DNA from: Streptomyces sp. RKAG290
Lineage (GTDB): Bacteria > Actinomycetota > Actinomycetes > Streptomycetales > Streptomycetaceae
DNA: 64,000 nucleotides
Assembly: GCF_023701695.1 (NCBI RefSeq)
Contig: NZ_JAJOZC010000001.1
Location: forward strand, 7,625,894-7,689,893
Direction of reading: 5' to 3'
Shown here: positions 17,097-25,830 of the stretch, one piece after another
How positions within the stretch are numbered: the stretch's first letter is position 1
Layout of the letters: each line of letters opens with the position of its first letter
Program-made: the position numbers and the translations under genes
Notes under the pieces: generated by a model
The model's database searches: none
What the model saw: the letters and a program-made list of their open reading frames with translations, nothing else
What the model was told of the DNA's origin: nothing

Positions 17097-17948
17097 GTGG
17101 AGCTACGTACCTTGCGCTACTTCGTGGCGGTCGCCGAGGAACTCCACTTCGGCCGGGCCGCCACTCGACTGCACATGAGCCAGCCGCCGCTGAGCCGGGC
17201 GATCAAGCAGCTCGAGACCGAGGTCGGTGCCCTGCTGTTCGCCCGCTCACCTGTGGCCGTCACTCTCACCGCTGTGGGCGCAGTGCTGCTCGATGAGGCA
17301 CGTGCCCTGCTCGATCACGCCGACCGGGTCCGCGTACGCGTGAGCGCGGCGGCCGGCGTCGCGACCATCACCGTCGGCATTCTGGGCGACAGCACTGACC
17401 CGGGAGCGACCAGGCTGGCAGCCGCTTACCGTCGAAGCCACCCCGGCATCGAGATCCGCATCCGCGACACCGACCTGACCGACCCGACCTGCGGGCTGCG
17501 CGCCGGACTGGTCGACATCGCCCTGACTCGGGCGCCTTTCGACGAGACCACCCTGACGGTTCGTGAGCTGCGCACCGATCCGGTGGGCGTGGTCCTGCGC
17601 GCCGACGATCCGCTGGCCCGCCGCGGCCAGCTGCAGCTGGGCGACCTGGAAGACCGCCGCTGGTTTCAGTTCCCGCAGGGAACCGACCCGATCTGGCAGT
17701 CGTACTGGAACGGCGGCGTGCCGCGCGAGGGCCCAGTAGTGCGCGTCGTTCAGGAATGTCTGCAGGCCGTGCTGTGGAACGGCACGGTCGGCCTGGCCCC
17801 GCTCGGGCACGACCTTCCCGCCGAGCTGGCCGTGGTGCCGCTGATCGACATGCCGCCGAGCCGAGTGGTGGCGGTATGGAACGAGGGTGACGCCAACCCG
17901 TTGATCCGGTCGTTCGTCGAGATCGCGACAGCCGCGTACCGTCACTGA
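17097..17948 (+). CDS. LysR-family transcriptional regulator
   Basis: GTG at 17097 (VELRTLRYFVAVAEELHFGRAA) is the natural family start, giving 283 residues. The winged helix-turn-helix is LHFGRAATRLHMSQPPLSRAIKQLETEVGALLFARS. The effector-binding half follows, with ATITVGILGDS opening the first lobe and GLVDIALTRAPFDETTLTVREL in the hinge region. The closing part is QAVLWNGTVGLAPLGHDL. Target genes are unknown; DoxX and the small leftward open frame lie divergently upstream, the classic position for a LysR target. Confidence 0.88.
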   Translation: MELRTLRYFVAVAEELHFGRAATRLHMSQPPLSRAIKQLETEVGALLFARSPVAVTLTAVGAVLLDEARALLDHADRVRVRVSAAAGVATITVGILGDSTDPGATRLAAAYRRSHPGIEIRIRDTDLTDPTCGLRAGLVDIALTRAPFDETTLTVRELRTDPVGVVLRADDPLARRGQLQLGDLEDRRWFQFPQGTDPIWQSYWNGGVPREGPVVRVVQECLQAVLWNGTVGLAPLGHDLPAELAVVPLIDMPPSRVVAVWNEGDANPLIRSFVEIATAAYRH

Positions 17949-18051
17949 GCGGCAGGACCGACTCCGAGAGATCGCGGCAAGTCGGGATCGAGGGTTACGA
18001 CTGCCACCGCATGGGCCTACGGCTAAGGCTCCGTGGACGCGGCCGCCGCTT

Positions 18052-18666
18052 TCACAGTTCGGTGCCGTTCCCGTTGCCGAGGGGCCAAGCCGTGATGTCG
18101 CGGTAGCGGATCGGTTCGCGGCCGCGGCCGGCGTTGCTGCCGACCAGGTGCAGACGTTCGGCAGGCCACGGGCGACCGGCGAACTCGGCGAAGCCCGAGG
18201 CGATTTCCGTGGCCGAGGTTCTATCGCCCCGCCGGGCACGGGCCAATGTCAGGTGTGGGCGCAGGGGCCGGTCCTCGAGGGCGACGCCGCAGCTCTTGAC
18301 TGCGCTACGCACGTCGGAGGCGAGCGCGTGCAATTCGTCGAGGTCTCCGTCGATTCCGCTCCAGAGCACCCGCTCGTCGAAGGTTCCGCTGCCGCGCAGT
18401 GCCAGGTGGGGTGGTGGGTGGGCTGCTGCAAGGGATGCGAGCGGCGGGCGCAGGAGCGGAACGGTCTCGGCCGGCAGCTCGCCGAGGAATGCCAGAGTGA
18501 TGTGCCAGTCCTGAATGCGGTTCCACCGCATGTGGTCGTGCGTGCCATAGGCAGGGCGCAGCACCCGGGCGAGCTCTTCTTTCGCTCGGTCGGGTGGGGC
18601 GAGGGCGATGAACACGCGAACGGTCGCGGGCTGAGTCTGTTCGTTCACACCTACTTCGTACCTCAT
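18052..18666 (-). CDS. thpR: RNA 2',3'-cyclic phosphodiesterase
   Basis: ATG at 18666 gives 204 residues (a GTG near 18648 is an alternative). Two HxTx motifs define the 2H phosphoesterase fold: WHITLAFLGELP around residue 55 and RPHLTLARARR around residue 140, each supplying one catalytic histidine and threonine. RVFIALAPPDRAKEEL is the usual N-terminal strand. Bacterial ThpR enzymes open 2',3'-cyclic phosphates and were first described as RNA ligase-like proteins; the cellular role is uncertain. It is a single gene, converging with the LysR gene. Confidence 0.87.
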   Translation of the reverse strand: MRYEVGVNEQTQPATVRVFIALAPPDRAKEELARVLRPAYGTHDHMRWNRIQDWHITLAFLGELPAETVPLLRPPLASLAAAHPPPHLALRGSGTFDERVLWSGIDGDLDELHALASDVRSAVKSCGVALEDRPLRPHLTLARARRGDRTSATEIASGFAEFAGRPWPAERLHLVGSNAGRGREPIRYRDITAWPLGNGNGTEL

Positions 18667-18742
18667 GGTTGGGGTGGCAACTCCTCGCCGCCGTCCTCCG
18701 AGCCTGGCCTGCCCGAGTCGCAGGCGGGGAGGGGTGCCGACT

Positions 18743-18760
18743 GGGGGGGGGGGGGGGGGG
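18743..18760. repeat. Run of 18 consecutive G
   Basis: Eighteen G residues in a row (18743-18760) lie in the intergenic region between the leftward thpR gene and the next rightward gene. In a window where shorter G/C runs look under-called, the true length is uncertain. It could be slippage-prone or an assembly artefact. Confidence 0.6.
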
Positions 18761-18911
18761 CTGACGTGCCGTTCCCAGGCGCCGGATTCTGTGGATGGCA
18801 TCTGATCAGGAAGTACCAACCAGTTACGGGCGACTGAGTGCTCCGGTGAAGTCAGTGAGCACCGGCCGGGACCGCCCGGCCGAATGCCACCCTTTGTCGG
18901 TGGTCTGCGGC

Positions 18912-19325
18912 ATGATGATCGCTGTGGACACCGAGAGATTGATAGGCATCTGGCAGCGGCTCCTCGCCGACCCTCACAAGTCGTGGGTGCTGTTCGGGAA
19001 TGGCACTTGCGTGGTGCTGACCGCTCCGGATGGAGACCTGACTGAACAGGCCACCGAAATCCTGGCGGAGTTCGGTCCGGCGCATGCCGGCACTCCGGCA
19101 GGCGACTTTGGGGTGATTGACCTCAAAGACGCCGAGGGGTGGGTCGTTACCGGTCATCACATCGACGTCCTCACCTTTGTCGCACCTGATGAGCCTGACG
19201 ATCAGTCGGAGATGGCTGTCGGGGTGCTCGGACGTTCCAAACGTGATCGGGACGGCACCGAGCTTCATGTCGTCCACGTCGAGGACAGGCGAGGCTCATC
19301 GGAGCCGGTGCAGGGACCCGCATAG
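18912..19325 (+). CDS. Hypothetical protein conserved in Streptomyces
   Basis: ATG at 18912 (or GTG at 18924, VDTERLIGIWQRLL) gives 137 residues. The sequence WVLFGNGTCVVL, followed by PAGDFGVIDLKDAEGWVVTGHHIDVLTFVAPDE and VLGRSKRDRDGTELHVVHVEDRRG, matches a family of small soluble proteins I recall only as hypothetical in streptomycetes. It has no signal peptide, membrane helix or catalytic motif that I can identify. It is isolated from neighbours, with the G18 run about 150 bases upstream. The coding call is firm from codon use and composition; the function is unknown. Confidence 0.72.
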   Translation: MMIAVDTERLIGIWQRLLADPHKSWVLFGNGTCVVLTAPDGDLTEQATEILAEFGPAHAGTPAGDFGVIDLKDAEGWVVTGHHIDVLTFVAPDEPDDQSEMAVGVLGRSKRDRDGTELHVVHVEDRRGSSEPVQGPA

Positions 19326-19857
19326 GCATCAGGCTTTACCCGCGTGTGCTCGCTGAAGGCGTGCCGGCTTCGGGTTCCCCATGCCCCGGCGACTTTGAGC
19401 CCCGCCTGCTGGAATTCATCGGCACTGAGCTCGCGAAATCCGGAAGGCTCCGGCGCCGAGCCAACGGAGCTCGAAAGACGATCATGGTCGGGTCTTCGTC
19501 GGGTCTTCTTGAGGCGTCCCCAGCAGATCAGGCTTCAGGCCGGGGCGCGGGCAAAGAGGCGACGCCGGCGAGTGGGTGAATCTCGGGAAGCCGCAAGCTC
19601 AAGCGCGGGCTGCGAAGGGTCGAGGAAGCATTGAACGGCGGGGAGGGCACCCTGCGGCTGATCGTCTTCGCGGGCTCGGCAGCCTGCGCCGCACTCACCC
19701 TCCATGGTGGCCTGGCTCGCGCCGCTGGATAGCGCTGAGCCAATCTTCAGAATTTCGGACTTCGGCGAGTATGCGGATGTCGAGAACGTGCCGCCGGCTC
19801 CGTCCCAGGGGCATGAGCGGCCACGACCGGCCGCACGAGCAAGAAGGAGAAAGCGGC
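19326..19857. other. Intergenic region
   Basis: This 532-base gap holds short open frames on the plus strand, one starting MLAEGVPASGSP, with no recognisable domain. The last 20 bases hold the AAGGAG ribosome binding site of the next gene. No repeat or RNA gene is seen. It may contain decayed coding sequence. Confidence 0.35.
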
Positions 19858-20298
19858 ATGGCGATTCAACGGATGGACAACGTCGGCATCGTCGTCGAGG
19901 ACATGGATGCCGCCATCGAGTTCTTCGTGGAACTCGGCATGGAGCTGGAGGGCAGGGCGGAGGTCAAGGGCCTCTTCGCCGACCAGTGCACCGGACTCGA
20001 CGGCGTCCACTGTGACATCGCGATGGTCCGGACCCCGGACGGTCACAGCCGGCTCGAGCTGTCGAAGTACCGCACCCCCGCGGCGATCAGCGTCGGCCCG
20101 CGCAACCAGCCGCACAACATTCTGGGCACGCACCGCGTCATGTTCGCAGTCGACGACATCGAGGACACCGTTGCCCGCCTGCGCCCGCACGGCGCCGAAG
20201 TCATCGGCGAGATCGCCCGGTTCGAGGACAGCTACCTGCTCTGTTATGTCCGCGGCCCGGAGGGCATCATCGTCGGACTGGCCGAGCAGCTGGGCTGA
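19858..20298 (+). CDS. VOC-family (glyoxalase-like) protein
   Basis: ATG at 19858 with AAGGAG upstream gives 146 residues. It has two half-domains. The first reads RMDNVGIVVEDMDAAIEFFVELGMELEGRA, where a metal-binding histidine is often found but here is an asparagine. The second reads HRVMFAVDDIEDTVARLRPHGAEVIGEI and closes with YLLCYVRGPEGIIVGLAEQLG, with the conserved glutamate. SRLELSKYRTP lies between. It could be a glyoxalase, dioxygenase or binding protein. Substrate is unknown. A weak six-base-pair hairpin (20320-20339) follows the gene. Confidence 0.88.
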   Translation: MAIQRMDNVGIVVEDMDAAIEFFVELGMELEGRAEVKGLFADQCTGLDGVHCDIAMVRTPDGHSRLELSKYRTPAAISVGPRNQPHNILGTHRVMFAVDDIEDTVARLRPHGAEVIGEIARFEDSYLLCYVRGPEGIIVGLAEQLG

Positions 20299-20476
20299 GA
20301 AGGAAACCGAACCATGCGGCGCCACCCGTTGGCGTGGCGTCGCCATGATCACGGCAGACCGTCGAGGCGGTGGCGAATCGGTATGGCCACACAGCGGCCA
20401 TACCCGGCGATCGTTCGGTACTGATTTCCTGTTTCCGTAGGTCGCGAACCGCGCGCGGGAGGGCCCGCAGCGGGTC

Positions 20477-20498
20477 GGCCGACGGACGTCCGTCGGCC
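20477..20498. repeat. Perfect 22-bp palindrome beside the transposase remnant
   Basis: GGCCGACGGAC (20477-20487) is followed without a spacer by its exact complement (20488-20498). It abuts the transposase remnant starting at 20499. It may be a terminator for the VOC gene or a fragment of an insertion-sequence end. Confidence 0.5.
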
Positions 20499-20648
20499 TT
20501 CGACCACGAGGACTAGAAGGCCCGGCACGCCGTCGAATGCGCCTTCAACCGCTTGAAGAGGAACCGCGCGGTCGCGACCCGGTACGAGAAGCTCGTCGTC
20601 CGCTACCAGGTCAGCTTAGCCATTGCTGCCAACGGCGAATGCCTCTGA
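20499..20648 (+). pseudogene. IS5-type transposase, C-terminal remnant
   Basis: Translation from 20499 reads FDHED, a TAG stop, then KARHAVECAFNRLKRNRAVATRYEKLVVRY and ends LAIAANGECL before TGA at 20646. This is the end of the DDE transposases of the IS5/IS1647-like group in actinobacteria, in which RHAVECxxNRLKRxRAVATRYDKLAxRY is nearly invariant. Only about 50 codons remain, with an internal stop, so the element is dead. It overlaps the tail of the leftward gene at 20611. Confidence 0.75.
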
Positions 20649-21039
20649 CCACGATCCCCTGCCGACAAGACCCCGGGGGCTGAGTGACACCGCCGTCTAC
20701 CCCGCTTCGGCGACTCGCTCGCAGCATTTCCTCCACAATGCGCTTTGCGTCAGGGCGAAGAGACGCAAGCAGATTCTCAGGACATCCGCCGTCCCGGGCC
20801 AGGATCCGGCCCAAGGACTCCGCAGCCGAGTCAACTACAAGCTCGTCCTCGACCGGCGAACTGGCCACATCTACGAGTGCCTTCACCACGTGCTCACCCG
20901 AGTACGCCTCAAGATCCATCGCGGCATCGTCGCGCTCGTCGATCCGAGCAGCCCTGTCCAGCAAAACCGAAATCAACCCCGCCGGCTGTGGCACAACCAC
21001 GCTTCCCTCCCCATGGAATTCTGCCACCAGCATCCGCAT
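20611..21039 (-). CDS. Small HEAT-like, immunity-type protein with altered C terminus
   Basis: An open frame of 142 residues with ATG at 21039; the true start may be a little downstream, nearer LISVLLDRAARIDERDDAAMDL. The core ARIDERDDAAMDLEAYSGEHVVKALVDVAS followed by VVDSAAESLGRILARDGG is characteristic of small helical-repeat proteins that often accompany polymorphic toxins in Streptomyces. The family usually ends soon after RIVEEMLR. Here a further 33 or so residues are read, the last of them from DNA that on the other strand encodes the transposase remnant, so the original end was probably replaced by the insertion. Function as immunity protein is inference. Confidence 0.6.
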   Translation of the reverse strand: MRMLVAEFHGEGSVVVPQPAGLISVLLDRAARIDERDDAAMDLEAYSGEHVVKALVDVASSPVEDELVVDSAAESLGRILARDGGCPENLLASLRPDAKRIVEEMLRASRRSGVDGGVTQPPGSCRQGIVVRGIRRWQQWLS

Positions 21040-21100
21040 GTCAGGCTGGGGACGCGGCTGGCGGGCCCTTCGGGCGTCAGACCGCCATAAGAACCGATGT

Positions 21101-21763
21101 CTAAACCGCCTCGGCAGCCGTGCCGACGCCCAGAGCCACCAGCACGCCGGCCGCGGTTCGCTCCAGGGCGGTGTTCACTCGTGGGCGACGCAGCCAAGTC
21201 AGCATCCCGGCCGCGAACACCGCCACCAGCGTCAGCCAGAGGGCGGCGATCACGGCGTCGATAAGGCCGAGGGCCAGAGTCGCGGAGAGCGTCGAGTCAC
21301 CGTTGGGCAGGAACTGCGGGACCACAGCCACAAAGAAGATGCCTACCTTGGGGTTCAGCAGGCAGCTCAGCAGTCCCTGGCGAAAGGCCTGCCGACTGTT
21401 GGGGACAGGGGCGGCGGCAGGGACGGGTACGGTTCCGGCCGGTCCTCCGGGAACCTCGGGCCCGCCCCCAGCGCCCCGGCGGTGGACCCACAGGCTCTGG
21501 ATTCCGAGGAAGATCAGATACGCAGCGCCCGCCAGGCGGATCGCAGTGAACGCCACGTCCCATCGCTGCAGGACCGCTGCCAAGCCGACGGCGGCGGTCA
21601 GCGCCCAGGCGAGCGAGCCTGTCGCCGCACCAAACGCGGTCGCCATGCCCGTGAAGCGGCCGCCACGCATGCAGTTCCGCAGCACCAGGAGCGTGTCCGG
21701 CCCCGGGGTCATTGTCACCAGCAAGGCGAAGACCGAAAAGCTGACGAGGGCAGCAGTCGTCAC
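21101..21763 (-). CDS. LysE/RhtB-family transporter
   Basis: A 220-residue membrane protein. The N terminus LVSFSVFALLVTMTPGPDTLLVLRNCMRGG carries the family signature with the conserved TPGPxxL. GMATAFGAATGSLAWALTAAVGLAAVL is the second helix. After a linker rich in Gly and Pro comes FRQGLLSCLLNPKVGIFFVAVVPQFL, the conserved LNPK/F motif, then two more helices. It exports amino acids or related small molecules; many homologues have unknown substrates. The gene stands alone, with the integrase relic divergent to its right. Confidence 0.9.
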   Translation of the reverse strand: MTTAALVSFSVFALLVTMTPGPDTLLVLRNCMRGGRFTGMATAFGAATGSLAWALTAAVGLAAVLQRWDVAFTAIRLAGAAYLIFLGIQSLWVHRRGAGGGPEVPGGPAGTVPVPAAAPVPNSRQAFRQGLLSCLLNPKVGIFFVAVVPQFLPNGDSTLSATLALGLIDAVIAALWLTLVAVFAAGMLTWLRRPRVNTALERTAAGVLVALGVGTAAEAV

Positions 21764-21927
21764 GGCAGGCTCCTGTTCTAGCGGTAACGAGCGGGACGAG
21801 GCTCCAGAGCCGGACCCAACAGTTCAGAGCTGCCCAAGATACGCCGGACATGTCGTGCACAATTGTCTGCACCAACTTCACTCGTTGATCAGCCTGCAGA
21901 CCGATGCAACGAACGAGGAGGAGTTCT

Positions 21928-22422
21928 GTGGAACTGCGGCATGAGCTGATGAGGGCCGGGCCGAACTGCCCCGGGCAGGTGCTGTGCTACCCGCCCGGGG
22001 GGTTCACCCGCCGTACATCGTGGTCAACGCGAGCGACGACGAGATCGAGGCGGCGACTGCGTACCTGCGGGATTTGGCGCTGAATGACTGCAGCCCCTAA
22101 CAGTGGGATGCGGCCGTGTGCCGCAGGCCGTGCAGCTTCTTGGACTGGGCGAGCGTCGAGACGCTGCGGCACTCCGGCGTCGGGTCCGGGCCGGGAACGC
22201 CGCCGCCTCCAGGAGATCCACGCCAGCCTCGTCGACCGCCTCCAGGAGGCGAAGGGCCAGGGCTGGCTCGGCGAGGTCGCCGCCATCGAGACCACCATGG
22301 CCGCTGCGGCCCAGAAACTCGAGGCCATGCGCGACCGGGCAGCCCAGCCGTCCACCGTCCACCTTGGCATGCCTGACCTCCGCCGAAATGCCGGACGCCG
22401 CAGCGCCGAGTCCCTGGAGTGA
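21928..22422 (+). pseudogene. Tyrosine-type integrase relic (both ends, core deleted)
   Basis: AGGAGG six bases before GTG at 21928 opens VELRHELMRAGPNCPG. After one frame slip in a G run near 22000 it continues YIVVNASDDEIEAATAYLRDLALNDCSP, the N-terminal DNA-binding part of actinobacterial tyrosine recombinases. The usual continuation is missing. From about 22195 the plus strand reads RRLQEIHASLVDRLQEAKGQGWLGEVAAIE and then VHLGMPDLRR, the characteristic C-terminal tail of the same group. The catalytic core with the Arg, His and Tyr residues is gone between them, so the gene is inactive. It indicates a past integrated element here. Confidence 0.65.
22097..22165 (-). pseudogene. Tyrosine recombinase box II fragment, antisense
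   Basis: On the minus strand the sequence reads SKKLHGLRHTAASHC then stop. LHGLRHTAASH is the box II motif (HxLRHT) of tyrosine recombinases. It lies inside the deleted core of the plus-strand integrase relic but in the opposite direction, so it comes from a second or inverted copy. Only about 20 codons are recognisable. Confidence 0.45.
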
Positions 22423-22524
22423 GTATCGGCTCGTTTCTCGCCAGCCGGAGACATGTCGGCGGCTCATGGAGGGTGATCCGGCAGGATGCCCGGGGGCAGA
22501 TGCGTTTCCGCCGGAGACTGAGCG

Positions 22525-23004
22525 GTGGCGACCTCACCGCATAGGGTCGAGAGCGAGATCGAACCCGAGCCGATCGAGACTCTGCACGCCTTCCTCAACT
22601 CTGTTCACTCAGGCACGGCCAGGACGGCAACGGTCGCCGGCTTCGAGGGCCATGACGTCGTCGTGGACCTGGAAGGAGAAACGGGAACGCATCATGCGGC
22701 AGGCCGGATCGTTCGACACGAGGTTTCATGGCGCCGCGCTGAGGACCCTGCCGAGATTGTCGCCAGGGGCCCAAGAATCGAGGTCGAGGTGATAGGAGTC
22801 GACTGGCGGAGGGAACTTGTCCTGTTGTCGGCGAAGGCGTGAGAGGACCAGGCACTTCGTGCCTTCCTCGTCGGCATCCGAAATGGTGAGATCTTGACCG
22901 GGACGGTGGCGGACGTCCGCAACTTCGGCGTCTTCGTGAAGCTCGACGGTGAGCCCGCCGACAACATCACCGGCTGCAACGGCACCGGGTTCATCCGAGT
23001 CCCA
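22525..23004 (+). pseudogene. Two-domain S1 RNA-binding protein interrupted by a stop
   Basis: GTG at 22525 opens a protein whose first S1-like unit runs FLNSVHSGTARTATVAGFEGHDVVVDLEG to VEVIGVDWRRELVLLSAKA, then TGA at 22840-22842. In the same frame directly after the stop a second S1 unit follows: EDQALRAFLVGIRNGEILTGTVADVRNFGVFVKLDGEPADN to FIRVP, after which similarity ends. Intact Streptomyces relatives have both units in one chain. So this copy has a nonsense codon and has lost its C terminus. It adjoins the integrase relic. Confidence 0.65.
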
Positions 23005-23108
23005 ACGCCGAGCCAAGCGCCCATTCGTCGACCTAGGCATCCCACGCGCCGCCGTCCGCGTGAGTCCCAATGACGCCTCCCGGACCGATGCCTAGCGGCA
23101 ACGAGCTG

Positions 23109-23927
23109 TCACCGAAGGATGACGCTCACACCCCGTTCCTCGAAGATCTCCAGGAGCAGGTCGAACAGCGCAAGCTCGCGCTCGCCGGCGGGCACGAGCT
23201 CTGCCAACCGCGTCCGAGCCTCGGCCGAGAAGTCCCAGTGCAGGGTGAACGGAGTGGTGGCGCCCCAGCCGCCTCTCAGACAGTCGTCCAGAGCATCGAG
23301 GTTCCAGCCGAAGTATCCGCCGGGTCCGTTGATGGCCTCACCGATCGCGCAATAGAAGGTGTCCCTGTCAACGATGTGTCGGCCGTCCAAGGTGAACACC
23401 TGGCCTGCAGGCGCATCGGGCTCTCCCTGGCACTGGTGCTCCCGGGACAACAGGGCAACCGACAGCCACGCGTGTCGGTCCTCGGGTGCAAGTTCGTGCC
23501 ACATTCCGGTGTGGTTAAGGTGACCAGTGCGGACCAGCTCCCACGGTCGTACCGCTCCGGGCAGTGCGTTCTCGCACCAGAGCGTGACCGTGAGGTCGAC
23601 GAGGCCGGCGCAGCTGGCGGAGGGCTTGACGTCGATGACGGTGAGCTCGTTGACAAAGTAGGAACCCATAGTGGCACCGTCACGGTCAAGGACCTCGAAC
23701 CAGGCGTTCCCTGCCACGGCACGACGACTGCCGACGTGATCAACGCACCTCCGTAGGCCACCCTGCGGGCGGCAACCCGCAAGGCGCACTCGGCGCGCTC
23801 CCGCCTCATCCGGCAGCGGCGTGAACAACCCCTCGGCCTCGTGAGCGAAGCCCCAGAAGTCGCTGTCGTCCCCGTCCGAGCTCAGCGCGTACTTCTGCCC
23901 CTCGCCAAGCCGCCCTGATGTCCCCAT
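23109..23927 (-). CDS. Barstar-family protein (RNase inhibitor-like)
   Basis: I take ATG at 23927 (MGTSGRLGEGQKYALSSDGDD), giving 272 residues; the frame stays open further upstream. The C-terminal 95 residues are a barstar domain: FTLDGRHIVDRDTFYCAIGEAINGPGGYFGWNLDALDDCLRG, then FTLHWDFSAEARTRL and ALFDLLLEIFEERGVSVIL. The N-terminal 170 residues (RRVRLAGCRPQGGLR, GNAWFEVLDRDGATMGSYFVNEL) form the extra domain found in longer actinobacterial barstar proteins. Barstar blocks barnase-like RNases, so this is probably an immunity protein for an RNase toxin. No toxin gene is adjacent, so it may be an orphan. Confidence 0.85.
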   Translation of the reverse strand: MGTSGRLGEGQKYALSSDGDDSDFWGFAHEAEGLFTPLPDEAGARRVRLAGCRPQGGLRRCVDHVGSRRAVAGNAWFEVLDRDGATMGSYFVNELTVIDVKPSASCAGLVDLTVTLWCENALPGAVRPWELVRTGHLNHTGMWHELAPEDRHAWLSVALLSREHQCQGEPDAPAGQVFTLDGRHIVDRDTFYCAIGEAINGPGGYFGWNLDALDDCLRGGWGATTPFTLHWDFSAEARTRLAELVPAGERELALFDLLLEIFEERGVSVILR

Positions 23928-24286
23928 CGCACCCCCAGAGAGAGCGCTGATCTTACCGACGCCGGGGACCTTCCCGGCGGTCGCCGGGTCCATCATCACC
24001 CCTGCCCCCATCTCATCCATCTCGGAGGCCCAAGGGCTGGTGGTCTCCGCCCGGGTCAGCCGTATCACTGAAGCCTTGAGCAGCAGAAAGCCGACACCGC
24101 ACGCTCCGAAGATTATTTGAAGTTCCTCGTTGGCGGGCGTGAGAGTGGGGTGCCAGCGAGAGCAGCCCCCGGTAGATGGGCCGGCGCGCGAGTTTGTCCG
24201 GGGGCTGTGAGGGCGCCCGGCCTTGTGGGCTGTCCGGCCGTCCGGCATGATCGCCAGCATGAGCATGATGAGCAGCCGAAAGGGCT
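23928..24286. other. Intergenic region upstream of the barstar gene
   Basis: This 359-base gap stays open on the minus strand (a stretch with EELQIIFGACGVGFLLLKAS and MMDPATAGKVPGVGKISALSG precedes the chosen barstar start), which could be a missed N-terminal extension. No repeat or RNA gene is seen. Confidence 0.35.
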
Positions 24287-24768
24287 ATGCCGCGTAGACG
24301 ACCCGGGGCACTTCGTGCCGAAAGTCCGGTCCCGCCCGTCTGGAGTCCCCTGACTGCTCGAATTCCTGGGCTGTCCGAGCGCACGTGCGCAGAGATCCAG
24401 CGCACCGAGCGCGAGCACGATGACTCCTGGGCAGGGCTGTGGGACGGTCTGTGGGACGGGGCGGTGGAAGCCGCGCTCAGGCAATACCGGGACTTCCTGC
24501 GGCAGCCCGGCCGATACCTGGACCTGTGCTTCCCAGCTTCCCCCATCCGGAGTCCGCCCTTGTCGACGTGGGGAATTCGCGGGACATCCTGCAAGAAGCG
24601 CTGTGTTCGCTGCCGCAGCCGTCCCGCGCCGAACTCCGGCGCGTGGTGGCGGGTCTGGACGCAGAGCTGCGCCGCCGGACCCTGCCCGACCCTCACGCCT
24701 ACCGGCGTCTGCCATGGCACGGCGAATGGTGGCACCGGCGCCTCTACGACGGTGTGTTCCAGTGGTGA
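24287..24768 (+). CDS. Hypothetical protein (one frame break)
   Basis: The recognisable part begins EREHDDSWAGLWDGLWDGAVEAALRQYRDFLRQPGRYLDLCFPAS. One C is missing from the CCCCC run near 24542; restoring it continues PHPESALVDVGNSRDILQEALCSLPQPSRAELRRVVAGLDAELRRRTLPDP and ends WHGEWWHRRLYDGVFQW. This is a roughly 160-residue soluble, helix-rich protein that I recall from Streptomyces only as hypothetical. The start is uncertain; the ATG at 24287 is the first in frame but a later start is likely. No function is known. Confidence 0.55.
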
Positions 24769-25045
24769 GCCGCTGCAGCCCTCACCCCTTCTCGCCTCAG
24801 CTCTGATGGGGCAGAGCCGAGTCGACCCGGTCAGACCTCTGGGAGGACCGGGCTGGCCGGTCCCACCCGGGACCGCAGTCGTTCGAAGGTGGAGCGGCCC
24901 TGGATGCCGAGGGCGAGGCCCCACCTCCCCAGGTCGGTCCCCCTGGCGTGGTCCCCGGCAACGCGGTGATCGCAGAGACCGTTTCCCGACGGGCTCGGGG
25001 CACACCGTCAACCGCAGTCGCTCCGGAGAGCGGACCCAGCAGACT

Positions 25046-25482
25046 TCAGGCTGCGTGGCGTTGGAGCGCCGCGGGCATGCTGGTCGTGATTTCGTCGCCC
25101 AGTCGCTCGAATTCACGTCGCAGGAAGGGATCGGCCAGTCGTGCGAGCCCGTGGAACCGGATGGTCGCCCGGTATGTGATGACGGTGGATTCCCGTCGGC
25201 GCGGAAGCTCAGGTCGTCGCGCGAGGTGGCGGTCTTGTTCTCGCCCACGAACACCAGGTGGTCGTCGGTCATGGTGACCAGCCGGTAAGTCAGTTCCGTA
25301 CGGCGGCCGCGGAACTCGGAAACGTTGTGCCACTGTGCGCCCTCGGTGACAGGCCCACCGTCCGTGCGGGTGCACTCCTGCGTTCCGGGGTCCCAATCGA
25401 CCGCATGGGAGAAGTCCGCCAGATAGCGCACCACCTCGGCCAGTGGGCGCTGGACCGTGACCTGTCGTTCCACATGAACCAC
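25046..25482 (-). CDS. SRPBCC-family protein (one frame break)
   Basis: GTG at 25482 with AAGGGAAG upstream opens VVHVERQVTVQRPLAEVVRYLADFSHAVDWDPGTQECTR, the first strand and helix of the START-like fold. WHNVSEFRGRRTELTYRLVTMTDDHLVFVGENKTATS continues the sheet. A missing G near 25193 breaks the frame; repair gives DGESTVITYRATIRFHGLARLADPFLRREFERLGDEI, the last strand and C-terminal helix, for about 145 residues in total. Members of this group in Streptomyces are annotated as polyketide cyclases or SRPBCC proteins without a known ligand. It converges with the hypothetical gene at 24287. Confidence 0.75.
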
Positions 25483-25830
25483 GACTGCTTCTTCCCTTGA
25501 ACTCTCGCGTAGGCGAACGGTGGGGCTGATCATCATGTACCCGCGGGCGCACATTTGCCTGGCGAACCGCGTGTGCCTGCTGATGTTCGATGCAGGTGGA
25601 CGGGGTGTGGCGCGTGCGGGTGGATGCAGCCACGATCCGAAGGGTCCAGTGGCCGCGAAGCCGCTTGCGGTCCCGGCCCGATTCCCTAGGGCTTCAGTCA
25701 GTGGCTACCAGGGGTTATCCAGGAAGAGGGGCTGTCCAGGACGGCTCCGCCTCCGATGCAGTGATCCCGCCAGCCACGCCGGGATCGTCCCACCCGGGCC
25801 GGAGCGTCCCGCCTGCAAGCCCGCTCCGCC
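25483..25830. other. Intergenic region
   Basis: A 348-base gap between two leftward genes. I see nothing recognisable in it apart from the SRPBCC promoter region expected near its left end. Confidence 0.4.
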
